Shown here piece by piece: positions 25,907 to 33,691 of a DNA stretch of 64,000 nucleotides. Source of the stretch: Halomonas caseinilytica (GTDB taxonomy: Bacteria; Pseudomonadota; Gammaproteobacteria; Pseudomonadales; Halomonadaceae); the NCBI RefSeq assembly GCF_001662305.1, contig NZ_BDEP01000015.1:186001-250000 (forward strand), given 5' to 3'. The notes beneath the pieces are model-generated. The model was not told the origin of the DNA and made no database searches. It saw only the letters and a program-made list of their open reading frames with translations. Positions within the stretch are counted from its first letter, which is position 1, and every line of letters begins with the position of its first letter. The translations under genes and the position numbers were made by a program.

Positions 25907-26353
25907 ATGATCACGATTCGTGCTGCTACCCACGCCCACCTCGACGACCTGGTGCCCCTGGTCGACGGCTATCGACGGTTCTACCACCAACCCGGCGATG
26001 TCGACGGTGCTCGCCGTTTCATGAGCGAGCGTCTCGTAAAGGGCGATGCCCATGTGTTGCTGGCCCTCGATGACGACGATCATGCGATCGGCTTCGCGCA
26101 ACTCTTTCCGGTCCCGTCCACGACGAGCCTGGCGTCACGCTGGATCCTCAACGATCTGTTCGTCATCCCCGAAGCTCGCCGCCAGGGCGCCGGGAGCGCC
26201 TTGCTGGAAGCGGCTCGCGAACGGGCTCATGCCCATGGTGTATCGCAGCTGATGCTGCGCACCCAGGTCGACAACGAGATGGCCAAGGCCCGCTACCATG
26301 CGCTTGGCTGGCAGCGCGACGCGGTCTTCGATACTTACCTGCTGACGATCTGA
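25907..26353 (+). CDS. GNAT-family N-acetyltransferase
   Basis: 148 residues, a single GNAT domain. The acetyl-CoA motif A is 'LNDLFVIPEARRQGAGSALL', preceded by 'HAIGFAQLFPVPS' and followed by 'LMLRTQVDNEMAKARYHALG'. It transfers acetyl groups to an amine, most likely small molecules given the single-domain form. First gene of a GNAT-GNAT-PaiB run, 12 bases before the next one, divergent from a MocR regulator. The substrate is unknown; amine or polyamine compounds are suggested by the PaiB-like gene and MocR (inference). Confidence 0.88.
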   Translation: MITIRAATHAHLDDLVPLVDGYRRFYHQPGDVDGARRFMSERLVKGDAHVLLALDDDDHAIGFAQLFPVPSTTSLASRWILNDLFVIPEARRQGAGSALLEAARERAHAHGVSQLMLRTQVDNEMAKARYHALGWQRDAVFDTYLLTI

Positions 26354-26365
26354 GAGCGTGATGCC

Positions 26366-27121
26366 ATGACCCATGAAATCAATGACTATGGCCAGCCGGT
26401 CGGTTCCGGTCTCCCGCATTGGCAACCGCCGTCAGAACCTGGTGCCGAATGCCTGGCAGGGCGTTTCTGCCGACTGGAACCGCTGGACGCCGCCCGCCAT
26501 GCCGAGGCTCTGTGGCAGGCGTGGCAGGTGCCGGCCCCGGAGATCGACAACGACACCGAGGCGTGCGCCCGCTGGACCTATCTGGGTGGCCGTCCCTTCG
26601 ACGACGCGATCGGCTGTCGAGACTGGCTGGCCCGCATGAGTGCAGCCCCGGACATGCGGTGTTACGCCGTCGTCGATGCCACCGAGGGGCAGGCGGTGGG
26701 CATGGCCGCGTATCTCAATATCGTGCCGGGCGATGGTTGCATCGAGATCGGCCATCTGAGCTTCTCGCCCCGCATGGCACGGACTCCGATATCCAGTGAA
26801 GCGCTGATGCTGATGATGGCCAATGCCTTCGACAAGGGATATCGGCGTCTCGAATGGAAGTGCGATGCCCTGAATGCGCCATCGCGCCGCGCCGCCGAGC
26901 GGCTCGGTTTCCGCTTCGAGGGCATTTTTCGTCAGCACCGGGTCGTGGCCGGGCGAAACCGGGATACGGCCTGGTTCTCGCTTTTGGATGGTGAGTGGCC
27001 GGCGATTCGCGAGTGCCACCGCCGCTGGCTGGCCCCCGAGAACTTTGACGCCACGGGCCGCCAGCATCGTTCGCTCACGTCGATGACGGCCGCCCTGCGT
27101 CACGATCTTTCCCCAGCTTGA
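26366..27121 (+). CDS. GNAT-family N-acetyltransferase, RimJ/RimL type
   Basis: 251 residues. 'GRFCRLEPLDAARHAEALWQ' is the typical start of the RimJ/RimL-like group, and 'IEIGHLSFSPRMARTPISSE' and 'RRLEWKCDALNAPSRRAAER' are the acetyl-CoA binding and acceptor regions. This subgroup acts on protein N-termini or small molecules. Its N-terminal ~25 residues (GQPVGSGLPHW) are also found in related bacterial enzymes of unknown substrate. Tightly spaced between the other acetyltransferase and the PaiB-like gene. Confidence 0.87.
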   Translation: MTHEINDYGQPVGSGLPHWQPPSEPGAECLAGRFCRLEPLDAARHAEALWQAWQVPAPEIDNDTEACARWTYLGGRPFDDAIGCRDWLARMSAAPDMRCYAVVDATEGQAVGMAAYLNIVPGDGCIEIGHLSFSPRMARTPISSEALMLMMANAFDKGYRRLEWKCDALNAPSRRAAERLGFRFEGIFRQHRVVAGRNRDTAWFSLLDGEWPAIRECHRRWLAPENFDATGRQHRSLTSMTAALRHDLSPA

Positions 27122-27131
27122 GAGGCGAACC

Positions 27132-27800
27132 ATGTATCAGCCGCCCCAGTTTCGCATCGACAGTCGTGCCGAATGTCATCGGGCCATCGAGGAGGCGCCT
27201 TTCGCTACGCTGGTAACCCGTGATGCATCCGGCGAGCTGAGTGCCGATCACTTGCCATTGTTGCTGACACCGGCGGGAGACGAGTGGCCAGCGGATACCT
27301 TGTGTGGCCATATCGCGCGCGCCAATCCGCTTGTCAAAAGGCTTGCGAGCTTCCAGGAGGGCATCGAGGCCCTGGCGATCTTTCATGGGCCTCAGGTCTA
27401 TATCACGCCGAGCTGGTATCCGGCCAAGCGTGAGCACGGCAAGGTGGTGCCGACCTGGAACTATCAGGTGGTGCACGCGCATGGCCGGCTGCGCCTGATC
27501 GACGATCCACATTGGCTGCGCGAGATGGTGACCGCGCTCACTGAACGCTTCGAAGGCGAGCGGCAGAGACCCTGGCGGATCGATGATGCCCCCGACGATT
27601 ACATCGCGGCGATGTGCCGCGCCATCGTCGGGATCGAGATCTCCGTCGAGCGTCTGACGGGCAAGCGCAAGGCGAGCCAGCACAAGCCGCTCGAGGAACG
27701 TCGGGCGATCCAGCGAGGCCTGCGGGACGAGTATGGCGTCAACGAACGAGATGCCGCCAGCCTCGGCGGCATCTCGTCATCAAGCTTCGCAAGCGATTAG
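27132..27800 (+). CDS. FMN-binding PaiB-family protein
   Basis: 222 residues of the PaiB family (split-barrel FMN-binding fold), starting 'MYQPPQFRIDSRAECHRAIE' with 'ITPSWYPAKREHGKVVPTWN' as the signature loop. In Bacillus, PaiB accompanies the polyamine acetyltransferase PaiA and affects sporulation and degradative enzyme genes; whether it binds DNA is not settled. Here it follows two acetyltransferases, an analogous pairing. gaggcgaacc precedes the ATG. Its last ~17 codons carry a perfect 12-bp hairpin, and its stop overlaps the stop of the opposing aldo/keto reductase gene by 3 bases. Confidence 0.9.
   Translation: MYQPPQFRIDSRAECHRAIEEAPFATLVTRDASGELSADHLPLLLTPAGDEWPADTLCGHIARANPLVKRLASFQEGIEALAIFHGPQVYITPSWYPAKREHGKVVPTWNYQVVHAHGRLRLIDDPHWLREMVTALTERFEGERQRPWRIDDAPDDYIAAMCRAIVGIEISVERLTGKRKASQHKPLEERRAIQRGLRDEYGVNERDAASLGGISSSSFASD
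27747..27776. terminator. hairpin inside the 3' end of the PaiB gene
   Basis: A perfect 12-bp stem (27747-27758 with 27765-27776), loop AGCCTC. It lies within the PaiB coding end and directly past the stop of the convergent aldo/keto reductase gene. On the minus strand it is followed by ttcgtt. Probably a terminator for the minus-strand gene at least. Confidence 0.55.
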
Positions 27801-28681
27801 ACGATATCCAGTGGCTCCTTGCGTTCCGGTGCCGGAAAGGCGGCATCGAGCCGGGCCAGGGCATCGTCGTCAAGAGCGACCTCGAGGACGGCGGCATTGT
27901 CGCGCACATGTTGCGGTTGTACCGCCTTGGGAATGGCGATGACATCGCGTTGGCCGTCTACCGGGCGAATGGCCCAGGCCAGCAGCAACTGGGCCGGAGT
28001 CAGGTCGCGCTCGGCGGCCAGTGCCGTGATGTCGGGATGATCGAGCAGCCGGCGGCGCAGGCGGCCGGCCTGGGCCAGCGGACAGTAGCCCATCAGTGGC
28101 ATGCCATGCTCGCGTTGCCAGGGGCGCAGCGAGTGCTCGATACCCCGTGAGCCGAGGTGGTAGAGCACCTGGTTGACGGCGCAGTCGCCACCGCCCGGCG
28201 TTGCGCTCAGTGCCTGCATGTCGTCGATGTCGAAGTTGGATACGCCGAAACGGCGGATCTTGCCGGATTCGCGTAGCCGATCGAAGGCTTCCAGGGTCTC
28301 GTCCAGCGGAATGCCGCCGGGCCAGTGCAGCAGATAGAGATCCAGATAGTCGGTACCCAGGCGTTGCAGGCTGCGTTCGCAAGCGGCGATGGCGTGGTCG
28401 CGCCCGGCATTCCAAGGGTAGACCTTGGAGACCAGGAAAGCATCGTCACGGCGGCCGCGGAGCGCCTCGCCGACCACTTCCTCGGCGCCGCCGTCGCCGT
28501 ACATCTCGGCGGTATCGATCAGCGTCTGGCCGAGGTCCAGCCCTTGCCGAAGGGCACGTACCTCGTCGGCGCGAGGCGCCAGGCCTTCTCCCATGAACCA
28601 GGTGCCCTGGCCGATGGCGGGAAGTTCGATGGCGGCTTCATGGGAGGTGGCAGCGAGGGTAACGCGGGAAGAAGTCGTCAT
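27797..28681 (-). CDS. aldo/keto reductase
   Basis: 294 residues, a TIM-barrel AKR. The catalytic tetrad is complete: D56 and Y61 ('LIDTAEMYGDGGAEEVVGEA'), K86 ('FLVSKVYPWN') and H119 ('LDLYLLHWPGG'). The NADPH site is 'DVIAIPKAVQPQHVRDN'. It reduces aldehydes or ketones; the substrate is unknown. Divergent from osmC with nested inverted repeats between them, so both may answer to the same stress signal. Confidence 0.92.
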   Translation of the reverse strand: MTTSSRVTLAATSHEAAIELPAIGQGTWFMGEGLAPRADEVRALRQGLDLGQTLIDTAEMYGDGGAEEVVGEALRGRRDDAFLVSKVYPWNAGRDHAIAACERSLQRLGTDYLDLYLLHWPGGIPLDETLEAFDRLRESGKIRRFGVSNFDIDDMQALSATPGGGDCAVNQVLYHLGSRGIEHSLRPWQREHGMPLMGYCPLAQAGRLRRRLLDHPDITALAAERDLTPAQLLLAWAIRPVDGQRDVIAIPKAVQPQHVRDNAAVLEVALDDDALARLDAAFPAPERKEPLDIV

Positions 28682-28706
28682 GACGTATCCTCATTGGTGG
28701 ATATTG

Positions 28707-28749
28707 GCGACCAGTGGTTTTGGAAGTATTTTCCATATATTCTGGTCGC
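28707..28749. promoter_or_regulatory. nested inverted repeats between aldo/keto reductase and osmC
   Basis: GCGACCAG (28707-28714) and CTGGTCGC (28742-28749) form an outer inverted repeat. Between them TGGAA-GTATT-TTCCA (28721-28735) is a second one. The block lies in the 174-base divergent region and could be an operator for a redox or stress regulator. Confidence 0.4.
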
Positions 28750-28855
28750 AGGCCGTTCAGGATGCAATGCGCGTCCTTGTGTCCTGGAAGGGTCATCCCA
28801 ATGATCTATGGTGTAGGAGCAACGCTGCGACCCACCCCAACATAGAGGAGTCGAC

Positions 28856-29287
28856 ATGAGCATCAAGAAGAATGGAAGCGCCGTCTGGCAGGGCGGCCTC
28901 AAGGATGGCAAGGGCACGGTATCCACCCAGAGTGGCGTGCTCGATGAGGTGTCCTACAGTTTCGCCAAGCGTTTCGAAGGCGAGGGTGGCTCCAATCCCG
29001 AGGAACTGATCGGGGCGGCCCATGCCAGTTGTTACTCGATGGCGTTGTCGATGATTCTCGGCGAGGCGGGCTATACGCCGGAACGCATCGCCACTCAGGC
29101 GACGGTTTCGCTGGAAGAGGATTCGGGCGGCTTCAGCATCACCGCGATTCATCTGGAGACCCGTGCCAGCGTTCCCGGTGCCGATGAGGCGGCCTTCGAG
29201 GACGCCGCCAACAAGGCCAAGGCTGGGTGCCCGGTGTCCAAGCTGTTCAATGCCGAGATCAGCCTGGACGCTAAGCTGGAATCGTAG
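28856..29287 (+). CDS. osmC: OsmC-family peroxiredoxin
   Basis: 143 residues, the same length as E. coli OsmC, with both redox cysteines at the same numbers: C59 in 'GAAHASCYSMALSMIL' and C125 in 'KAKAGCPVSKLF'. It reduces organic hydroperoxides using thiol reductants and is induced by osmotic and oxidative stress. gaggagtcgac precedes the ATG, and a strong terminator follows the stop. Confidence 0.95.
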   Translation: MSIKKNGSAVWQGGLKDGKGTVSTQSGVLDEVSYSFAKRFEGEGGSNPEELIGAAHASCYSMALSMILGEAGYTPERIATQATVSLEEDSGGFSITAIHLETRASVPGADEAAFEDAANKAKAGCPVSKLFNAEISLDAKLES

Positions 29288-29311
29288 TCGCCCTTGCTGA
29301 CCTCTCAGGAC

Positions 29312-29340
29312 AAAGGCCACCCTCGGGTGGCCTTTTCTTG
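29312..29340 (+). terminator. rho-independent terminator of osmC
   Basis: AAAGGCCACCC (29312-29322) pairs with GGGTGGCCTTT (29325-29335), followed by tcttg. The stem closes on a CTCG tetraloop. Confidence 0.92.
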
Positions 29341-29369
29341 TTTCGGGGAACCGGTTTCGGGCCGAGCGT

Positions 29370-30038
29370 TCATGACCGGCGGGCGGCGTCGACCAGGGCG
29401 CGGATCAGGCGTTGCTGGGGGCGGTTGAAGATCAGCCACTCAGGGTGCCATTGCACGCCGATCAGAAAATCGTGATGGCGGGATTCGATACCCTGGACCA
29501 GGCCGTCACGGTCACGGGCGACGATCTCGATGCCGTCGCCGGCGCGCTGCACCGCCTGGTGATGGAGGCTGTTGATGCGACACCAGGTGACCCTGAGAAT
29601 CCGGTTGAGCTGGCTGTCGCCGACGATGTCCACGGTCTTGCGGGGTAGCACGGTGCGTCGGGGCTTCAGGCCCTCGTGGGTCGTGTAGATATCGGGGTCC
29701 AGGGTACCGCCCAGGTGCACGTTGATCAGCTGGGCGCCGCGGCAGATGCCGAGCACTGGGATGCCACCGGGAATGAAGCGTTCGAGCAGTTGCAGTTCGA
29801 GATCGTCGCGTTCGGGATCGACGCGTACATCGAGATGCATTTCGGCGCCGTAGAGATGCGCCTGGATATCATCGCCGCCGCCGATGATCAGCCCGTCGAG
29901 ATGGCGGGGGACAGGGCGTGATGGCGAGAGTCGCAGTGGCCGTCCTCCGTGACGCCGGACGGCGAGCCAGTCGAACCACCAGGCAATGCGACTCTTGCGG
30001 TCGGAGGTGGTGATGCCGATCAATGGACGCCTGACCAT
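29370..30038 (-). CDS. class I glutamine amidotransferase-like gamma-glutamyl hydrolase (peptidase C26)
   Basis: 222 residues. The nucleophile is C99 in 'VLGICRGAQLINVHLGGTLD' and the His-Glu pair is in 'IGVQWHPEWLIF'. 'LDGLIIGGGDDI' is the oxyanion-side loop. This is the gamma-glutamyl-gamma-aminobutyrate hydrolase (PuuD-like) family, which cleaves gamma-glutamyl amide bonds. The start codon overlaps the amidoligase stop (TGATG), so the two are almost surely made together: one forms an amide bond, the other can break one. Shorter than PuuD (254). No other puu gene is present. Confidence 0.88.
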   Translation of the reverse strand: MVRRPLIGITTSDRKSRIAWWFDWLAVRRHGGRPLRLSPSRPVPRHLDGLIIGGGDDIQAHLYGAEMHLDVRVDPERDDLELQLLERFIPGGIPVLGICRGAQLINVHLGGTLDPDIYTTHEGLKPRRTVLPRKTVDIVGDSQLNRILRVTWCRINSLHHQAVQRAGDGIEIVARDRDGLVQGIESRHHDFLIGVQWHPEWLIFNRPQQRLIRALVDAARRS

Positions 30039-31030
30039 CAGTATCCCAGCCTCCGGCGCAGGGCGAACCAGTAACGGCGCGGCCAGGCGGGACGATGGCG
30101 CGCGAGATACTGGGCACTGCGCTCGGCCAGGGTGTCCGGGGCGGCGGCCAGCTTCTCGACCTCCAGCCAGCGGTTCCACTCCAGGCTGGCGCCCCAGTCA
30201 GCCTCGGAGAGTTGGGCGTTGGGCAGACGATAGTGGTAGGTCGGGCGAGCCTGAACGAGATGGTCGCTCAAGAGTTCATGAGGATGCGTCGGGTCGAGAT
30301 AGGCGAACAGCGGTAACAGGTCGAGTTCCCGGTTACGGGTCGGGTTGTGCTCCAGATAATCGTCGATCAGCGTCCGCAGGTCCGGCTGGTAGTCCGGGTC
30401 CAGCACCTTGAGTGCGTAGGTCCGCGAGAAGGGGTTGGCGTGTGGCAGGACCTCCCGGGTGATATCGACGTGAATCTGTTCGCGTAGCCAGCGTGCCGTG
30501 AGCAGATAGGCCCGCAGGCAAGCCAGGACGTCGTCGACTTCCAGGCTGGGAGCCTCGGGATTGAGATGCAGGCCGAAACCATAGAGCAGGCTGGCGTCGG
30601 TGCCCTTGGCGCCATGACGACGCAAGGCATCGAACAGGGTGTCGAGGTCGTCGAGCTCGTTCCAGGGCACCGGCGGGCAGACGATCTCGGTGGGAACCAG
30701 GCCGGTGACCACGTCACCGATCAGCTCGCGGGTGCGGGCATGAAAGTCCTGACGCATTCGCTCCCACTCGCTGTCACGATAGGCCTCGGTATCGAGCCGC
30801 TGGTGATCCGGATGAGCGTACTGGGTGTCCAGCTCGATGCCGAAGTCGCCCCAGCGGGTATTCCTGACCTTGAGCCGATGCGCGCTGATCGCTTCGAGAT
30901 CACCGCCGAACAGGGTCTGGACTAGGTGAGCCGTTTCCTTCGGCGGCAGGCCGGCGAACTCGATCTCGACACCGACTCGGCGAGTCTGGCCGTCATCGTT
31001 ATCGGGGATGGGTGGCGGTTGCGGCGTCAT
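30038..31030 (-). CDS. amidoligase family protein (putative COOH-NH2 ligase)
   Basis: 330 residues of the amidoligase_2 family, relatives of glutamine synthetase and gamma-glutamylcysteine synthetase. Family features are 'RRVGVEIEFAGLPPKETAHL' with E22 and E24 as likely Mg-ATP ligands, 'WGDFGIELDTQYAH', 'EIVCPPVP' and 'LLYGFGLHLNPEAPSLEVDD'. The predicted reaction is ATP-dependent amide formation between a carboxylate and an amine. To my knowledge no substrate is established for the family. Its coupling to a gamma-glutamyl hydrolase suggests a gamma-glutamyl product. caggatgccgtc precedes the ATG. Confidence 0.88.
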   Translation of the reverse strand: MTPQPPPIPDNDDGQTRRVGVEIEFAGLPPKETAHLVQTLFGGDLEAISAHRLKVRNTRWGDFGIELDTQYAHPDHQRLDTEAYRDSEWERMRQDFHARTRELIGDVVTGLVPTEIVCPPVPWNELDDLDTLFDALRRHGAKGTDASLLYGFGLHLNPEAPSLEVDDVLACLRAYLLTARWLREQIHVDITREVLPHANPFSRTYALKVLDPDYQPDLRTLIDDYLEHNPTRNRELDLLPLFAYLDPTHPHELLSDHLVQARPTYHYRLPNAQLSEADWGASLEWNRWLEVEKLAAAPDTLAERSAQYLARHRPAWPRRYWFALRRRLGY

Positions 31031-31131
31031 GACGGCATCCTGTTGTCAGATTTCGGCAGCCTAACATACGTCTGAACCTCTTTATGTCAGGATATGCCGT
31101 TATACCATGACTCTCTGGATGGAGACCGACG

Positions 31132-33441
31132 TTGCTCATCGTGCATCGCTTCTCGATGGTCCTGCGTGGCCTGTTGACGCTGCTTTTGTTGATGCTGCCG
31201 CTGTTCGTGGCGGCGCAGCCCTCGCCATTGTCGAGTCTGGCGAATGCCAAGCAGTCGGAGAATCATGATCCCCAGGCGTTCCAGGCCTCGCTGGACGAGG
31301 TCATTTCCACCCTGCAGGACGACACCAAGCGACAGGAACTGCTGGAGAGCCTGGAGGCGTTGCGCCAGGCCAATCAACCGGCGGCCGAGCAGAATGGCAT
31401 CACCTCCCAGCAGGGCCTGCTGGGGGCGCTCGCCGACACCTTCAATGAGTTGGGAAAGCAGGCCGAGGCGGGCCGATCGCCTCTGGATGGCTGGCGACTC
31501 CAGTTGAGCGAAGGGTGGCGAGACCTTTCCGAGCTGGTGGTACAGACCGGCAATGCCGAGCTGGCGCGCTTCGTCATCGAACTGACCGTGCTGGTGGCGA
31601 TCTGGGGCGGCCTGCTGGTGATCTTCATTGCCCTGGGGCGGATGCTGGCCGGGCGTCGTGGCTGGCCATTGGACCTGCCGCGCGAACCCAAGGCGCATCT
31701 GCTCGCGATCCATTTCCTGCGGCGCATGCTGCCCTGGGCCTTGGCCTTCGCGTTGACGATGGGCATCGCGCAACTGGTGCCGAGCAGTGCCGGGCGTACG
31801 GGCGCCCTGGTCATTGCTTATGTCGCGCTGTGTGGTCGGACCCTGGCGGTGGTGGTGGAGTCGGTCATCGCGGTGTTCACGCGCGGGCATCGTTTCGTCG
31901 CCGTGCGGATCCTGCAGCATCAGAGCCTGCGGCCGCTGTTCATGATCGGCGCCTTGATTGCCCTGGGCGATGCCCTCAATTCCTCGCGGCTCACCGAACT
32001 CATCGGCCTCGATCTGGCCAGCCTGTGCTCGGTGCTGGCCAATACCCTGGCGGCCGTGTTGAGTGGACGTTTCATCCTGCGGTTCAAGCGTCCCATCAAG
32101 CACCTGATACGCAATCGGCCCTACTCTCATCGGCGCGAGAAGGGTAGCTCTTCGGAGGTGATCCGGGTGGTGGGCGGCCTCTGGCATGTGCCGGCGCTGC
32201 TGCTGGTGGGTGGTTCGCTGCTGGCGATCTTCGTCACCGGTGGAGATGTCGGTACGGCGCTGGCGCGTTCGATCATTTCCGCCGCCCTGCTGGTGCTGAC
32301 GCTGGTCGTGGCGGGGCTGTTGCGTCGGCATGCCGAGCGGCGCTCGAAGCGCCGGCGCCAGAGCGAGTATCGGCGTCGGCTCGAGCGCTTCGGCTATGCG
32401 CTGGGCCATGCCCTGGCCTGGTTTGCCTTCGCCGAGCTGTCGCTGCAGGTATGGGGCGCTTCCTTGATCGGCATTGGCACCCAAGGGGTGGCCAGCGTGC
32501 GCATCGGCCAGGCGCTGCTGGGTATCGGCTTCACCATTCTGCTGGCCTGGCTGGTGTGGATCTTCGCCGATACGGCGATCCAGCGCGCCTTGGTGTCGTC
32601 GGCCCGCTCCCGTGGGCGTCGGGTCAATCAGGCGCGCGCCCAGACCATCACGCCGATGATCCGCAACGTCATCTTCGCCACCATCGTGATCATTGCCGCG
32701 ATCGTCGGGCTTGCCAATCTGGGCGTCAACGTCACGCCGCTGCTGGCGGGTGCCGGTGTGATCGGCCTGGCCATCGGCTTCGGTGCCCAGACCCTGGTGC
32801 AGGATTTGATCACCGGCATCTTCATCCTCATCGAGGACTCCCTGGCGGTGGACGACTTCGTGAAGATCAATGGCCACATGGGCACCGTCGAGGGGCTGAC
32901 CCTGCGCACCGTGAGGCTGCGTGATCTGGATGGCATCGTGCACATCATCACCTTCAGCCGTATCGACTCGATCCATAACATGTCGCGCCAGTTCGGCATC
33001 GCCCTGATGAAGATCCGCATTCCCTACGACATGAAGATCGACGATGCCATCACGTTGATGCACGAAACCGCCCGGGCGTTGCGACAGGATCCGATGATGC
33101 GCCACCACATCTGGTCGCCGCTGGAGATGCAGGGCATCCATGCGTTCGAGGATGGTTGTCCGATCCTGCGCATGCGCTTTCGCACCGCGCCCGAGATGCA
33201 GTGGGATGTGGCTCGGGCCTTCAATCTGCTGCTCAAGCAGCGCATGGAAGAGCTGGAGATCGATCTTGGCGTGCCGCGCCTCAGCGTCAGCATGGAAGGG
33301 CGTGGCGGTGGCCGGCTCGACGGCAGCAGCGAGCGGGGCGACGAACGGGATGCATCAGGCCGCGATCCCGGTGAGGCGGGTATCGCCGATCCGACCGGCG
33401 CGACCAGTGCCCGTGGCGCCTCGCCGGATCCCGGCACCTGA
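31132..33441 (+). CDS. large mechanosensitive channel, MscS superfamily (YbiO-like)
   Basis: 769 residues from a TTG start seven bases after ggag; no in-frame ATG is nearer than codon 9. A signal peptide ('LLTLLLLMLPLFVAAQPS') leads into a periplasmic helical part. About ten membrane segments follow, then the MscS core: pore helix 'GVIGLAIGFGAQTLVQDLIT' and the beta domain 'SLAVDDFVKINGHMGTVEGL'. It releases solutes on hypo-osmotic shock, apt for a halophile that stores ectoine-type solutes. The C-terminal ~50 residues are charged and low-complexity. Divergent from the amidoligase. Confidence 0.9.
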   Translation: MLIVHRFSMVLRGLLTLLLLMLPLFVAAQPSPLSSLANAKQSENHDPQAFQASLDEVISTLQDDTKRQELLESLEALRQANQPAAEQNGITSQQGLLGALADTFNELGKQAEAGRSPLDGWRLQLSEGWRDLSELVVQTGNAELARFVIELTVLVAIWGGLLVIFIALGRMLAGRRGWPLDLPREPKAHLLAIHFLRRMLPWALAFALTMGIAQLVPSSAGRTGALVIAYVALCGRTLAVVVESVIAVFTRGHRFVAVRILQHQSLRPLFMIGALIALGDALNSSRLTELIGLDLASLCSVLANTLAAVLSGRFILRFKRPIKHLIRNRPYSHRREKGSSSEVIRVVGGLWHVPALLLVGGSLLAIFVTGGDVGTALARSIISAALLVLTLVVAGLLRRHAERRSKRRRQSEYRRRLERFGYALGHALAWFAFAELSLQVWGASLIGIGTQGVASVRIGQALLGIGFTILLAWLVWIFADTAIQRALVSSARSRGRRVNQARAQTITPMIRNVIFATIVIIAAIVGLANLGVNVTPLLAGAGVIGLAIGFGAQTLVQDLITGIFILIEDSLAVDDFVKINGHMGTVEGLTLRTVRLRDLDGIVHIITFSRIDSIHNMSRQFGIALMKIRIPYDMKIDDAITLMHETARALRQDPMMRHHIWSPLEMQGIHAFEDGCPILRMRFRTAPEMQWDVARAFNLLLKQRMEELEIDLGVPRLSVSMEGRGGGRLDGSSERGDERDASGRDPGEAGIADPTGATSARGASPDPGT

Positions 33442-33479
33442 TAGCGGCCTCTCCTCGGGGCTTCTCGCCTGTGCATGAT

Positions 33480-33504
33480 CGGGCCCGGCCAAGTGCCGGG
33501 CCCG
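33480..33504 (+). terminator. hairpin after the MscS gene
   Basis: CGGGCCCGGC (33480-33489) pairs with GCCGGGCCCG (33495-33504) around a 5-nt loop. It is 38 bases past the stop and has no T tract. Confidence 0.5.
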
Positions 33505-33590
33505 GTCGCGCTTCGGTCATTTCTCGGTTGTGACATGCTGCGTCGGGCAATGTGAAGGCTTGGCGTCAGATGCGACCATGGTGGTAGTAG

Positions 33591-33626
33591 GTAAACGTTT
33601 ACTCTAAGGGCGTAAGCGTTTACTTT
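33591..33626 (+). promoter_or_regulatory. two LacI-type operators over the promoter of the ThuA cluster
   Basis: GTAAACGTTTAC (33591-33602) is a perfect palindrome and GTAAGCGTTTAC (33612-33623) differs at one base. Their centres are 21 bases apart, two helical turns, so they lie on the same DNA face. A candidate promoter overlaps them: TTTACT (33598-33603), 17 bases, TACTTT (33621-33626). A LacI-family gene is the third gene downstream and is the obvious ligand. Confidence 0.75.
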
Positions 33627-33691
33627 TTAGATGTCACTGACATCGGCGGTATCGACATCATCCATCAGGCCATGCCAGGAGGAACCAAGCC

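Noticed and set aside
31087-33141. 684-codon open frame opposite the MscS gene
   Set aside because: Gln/His/Arg-rich antisense shadow without any domain; the plus strand has signal peptide, membrane helices and MscS core.
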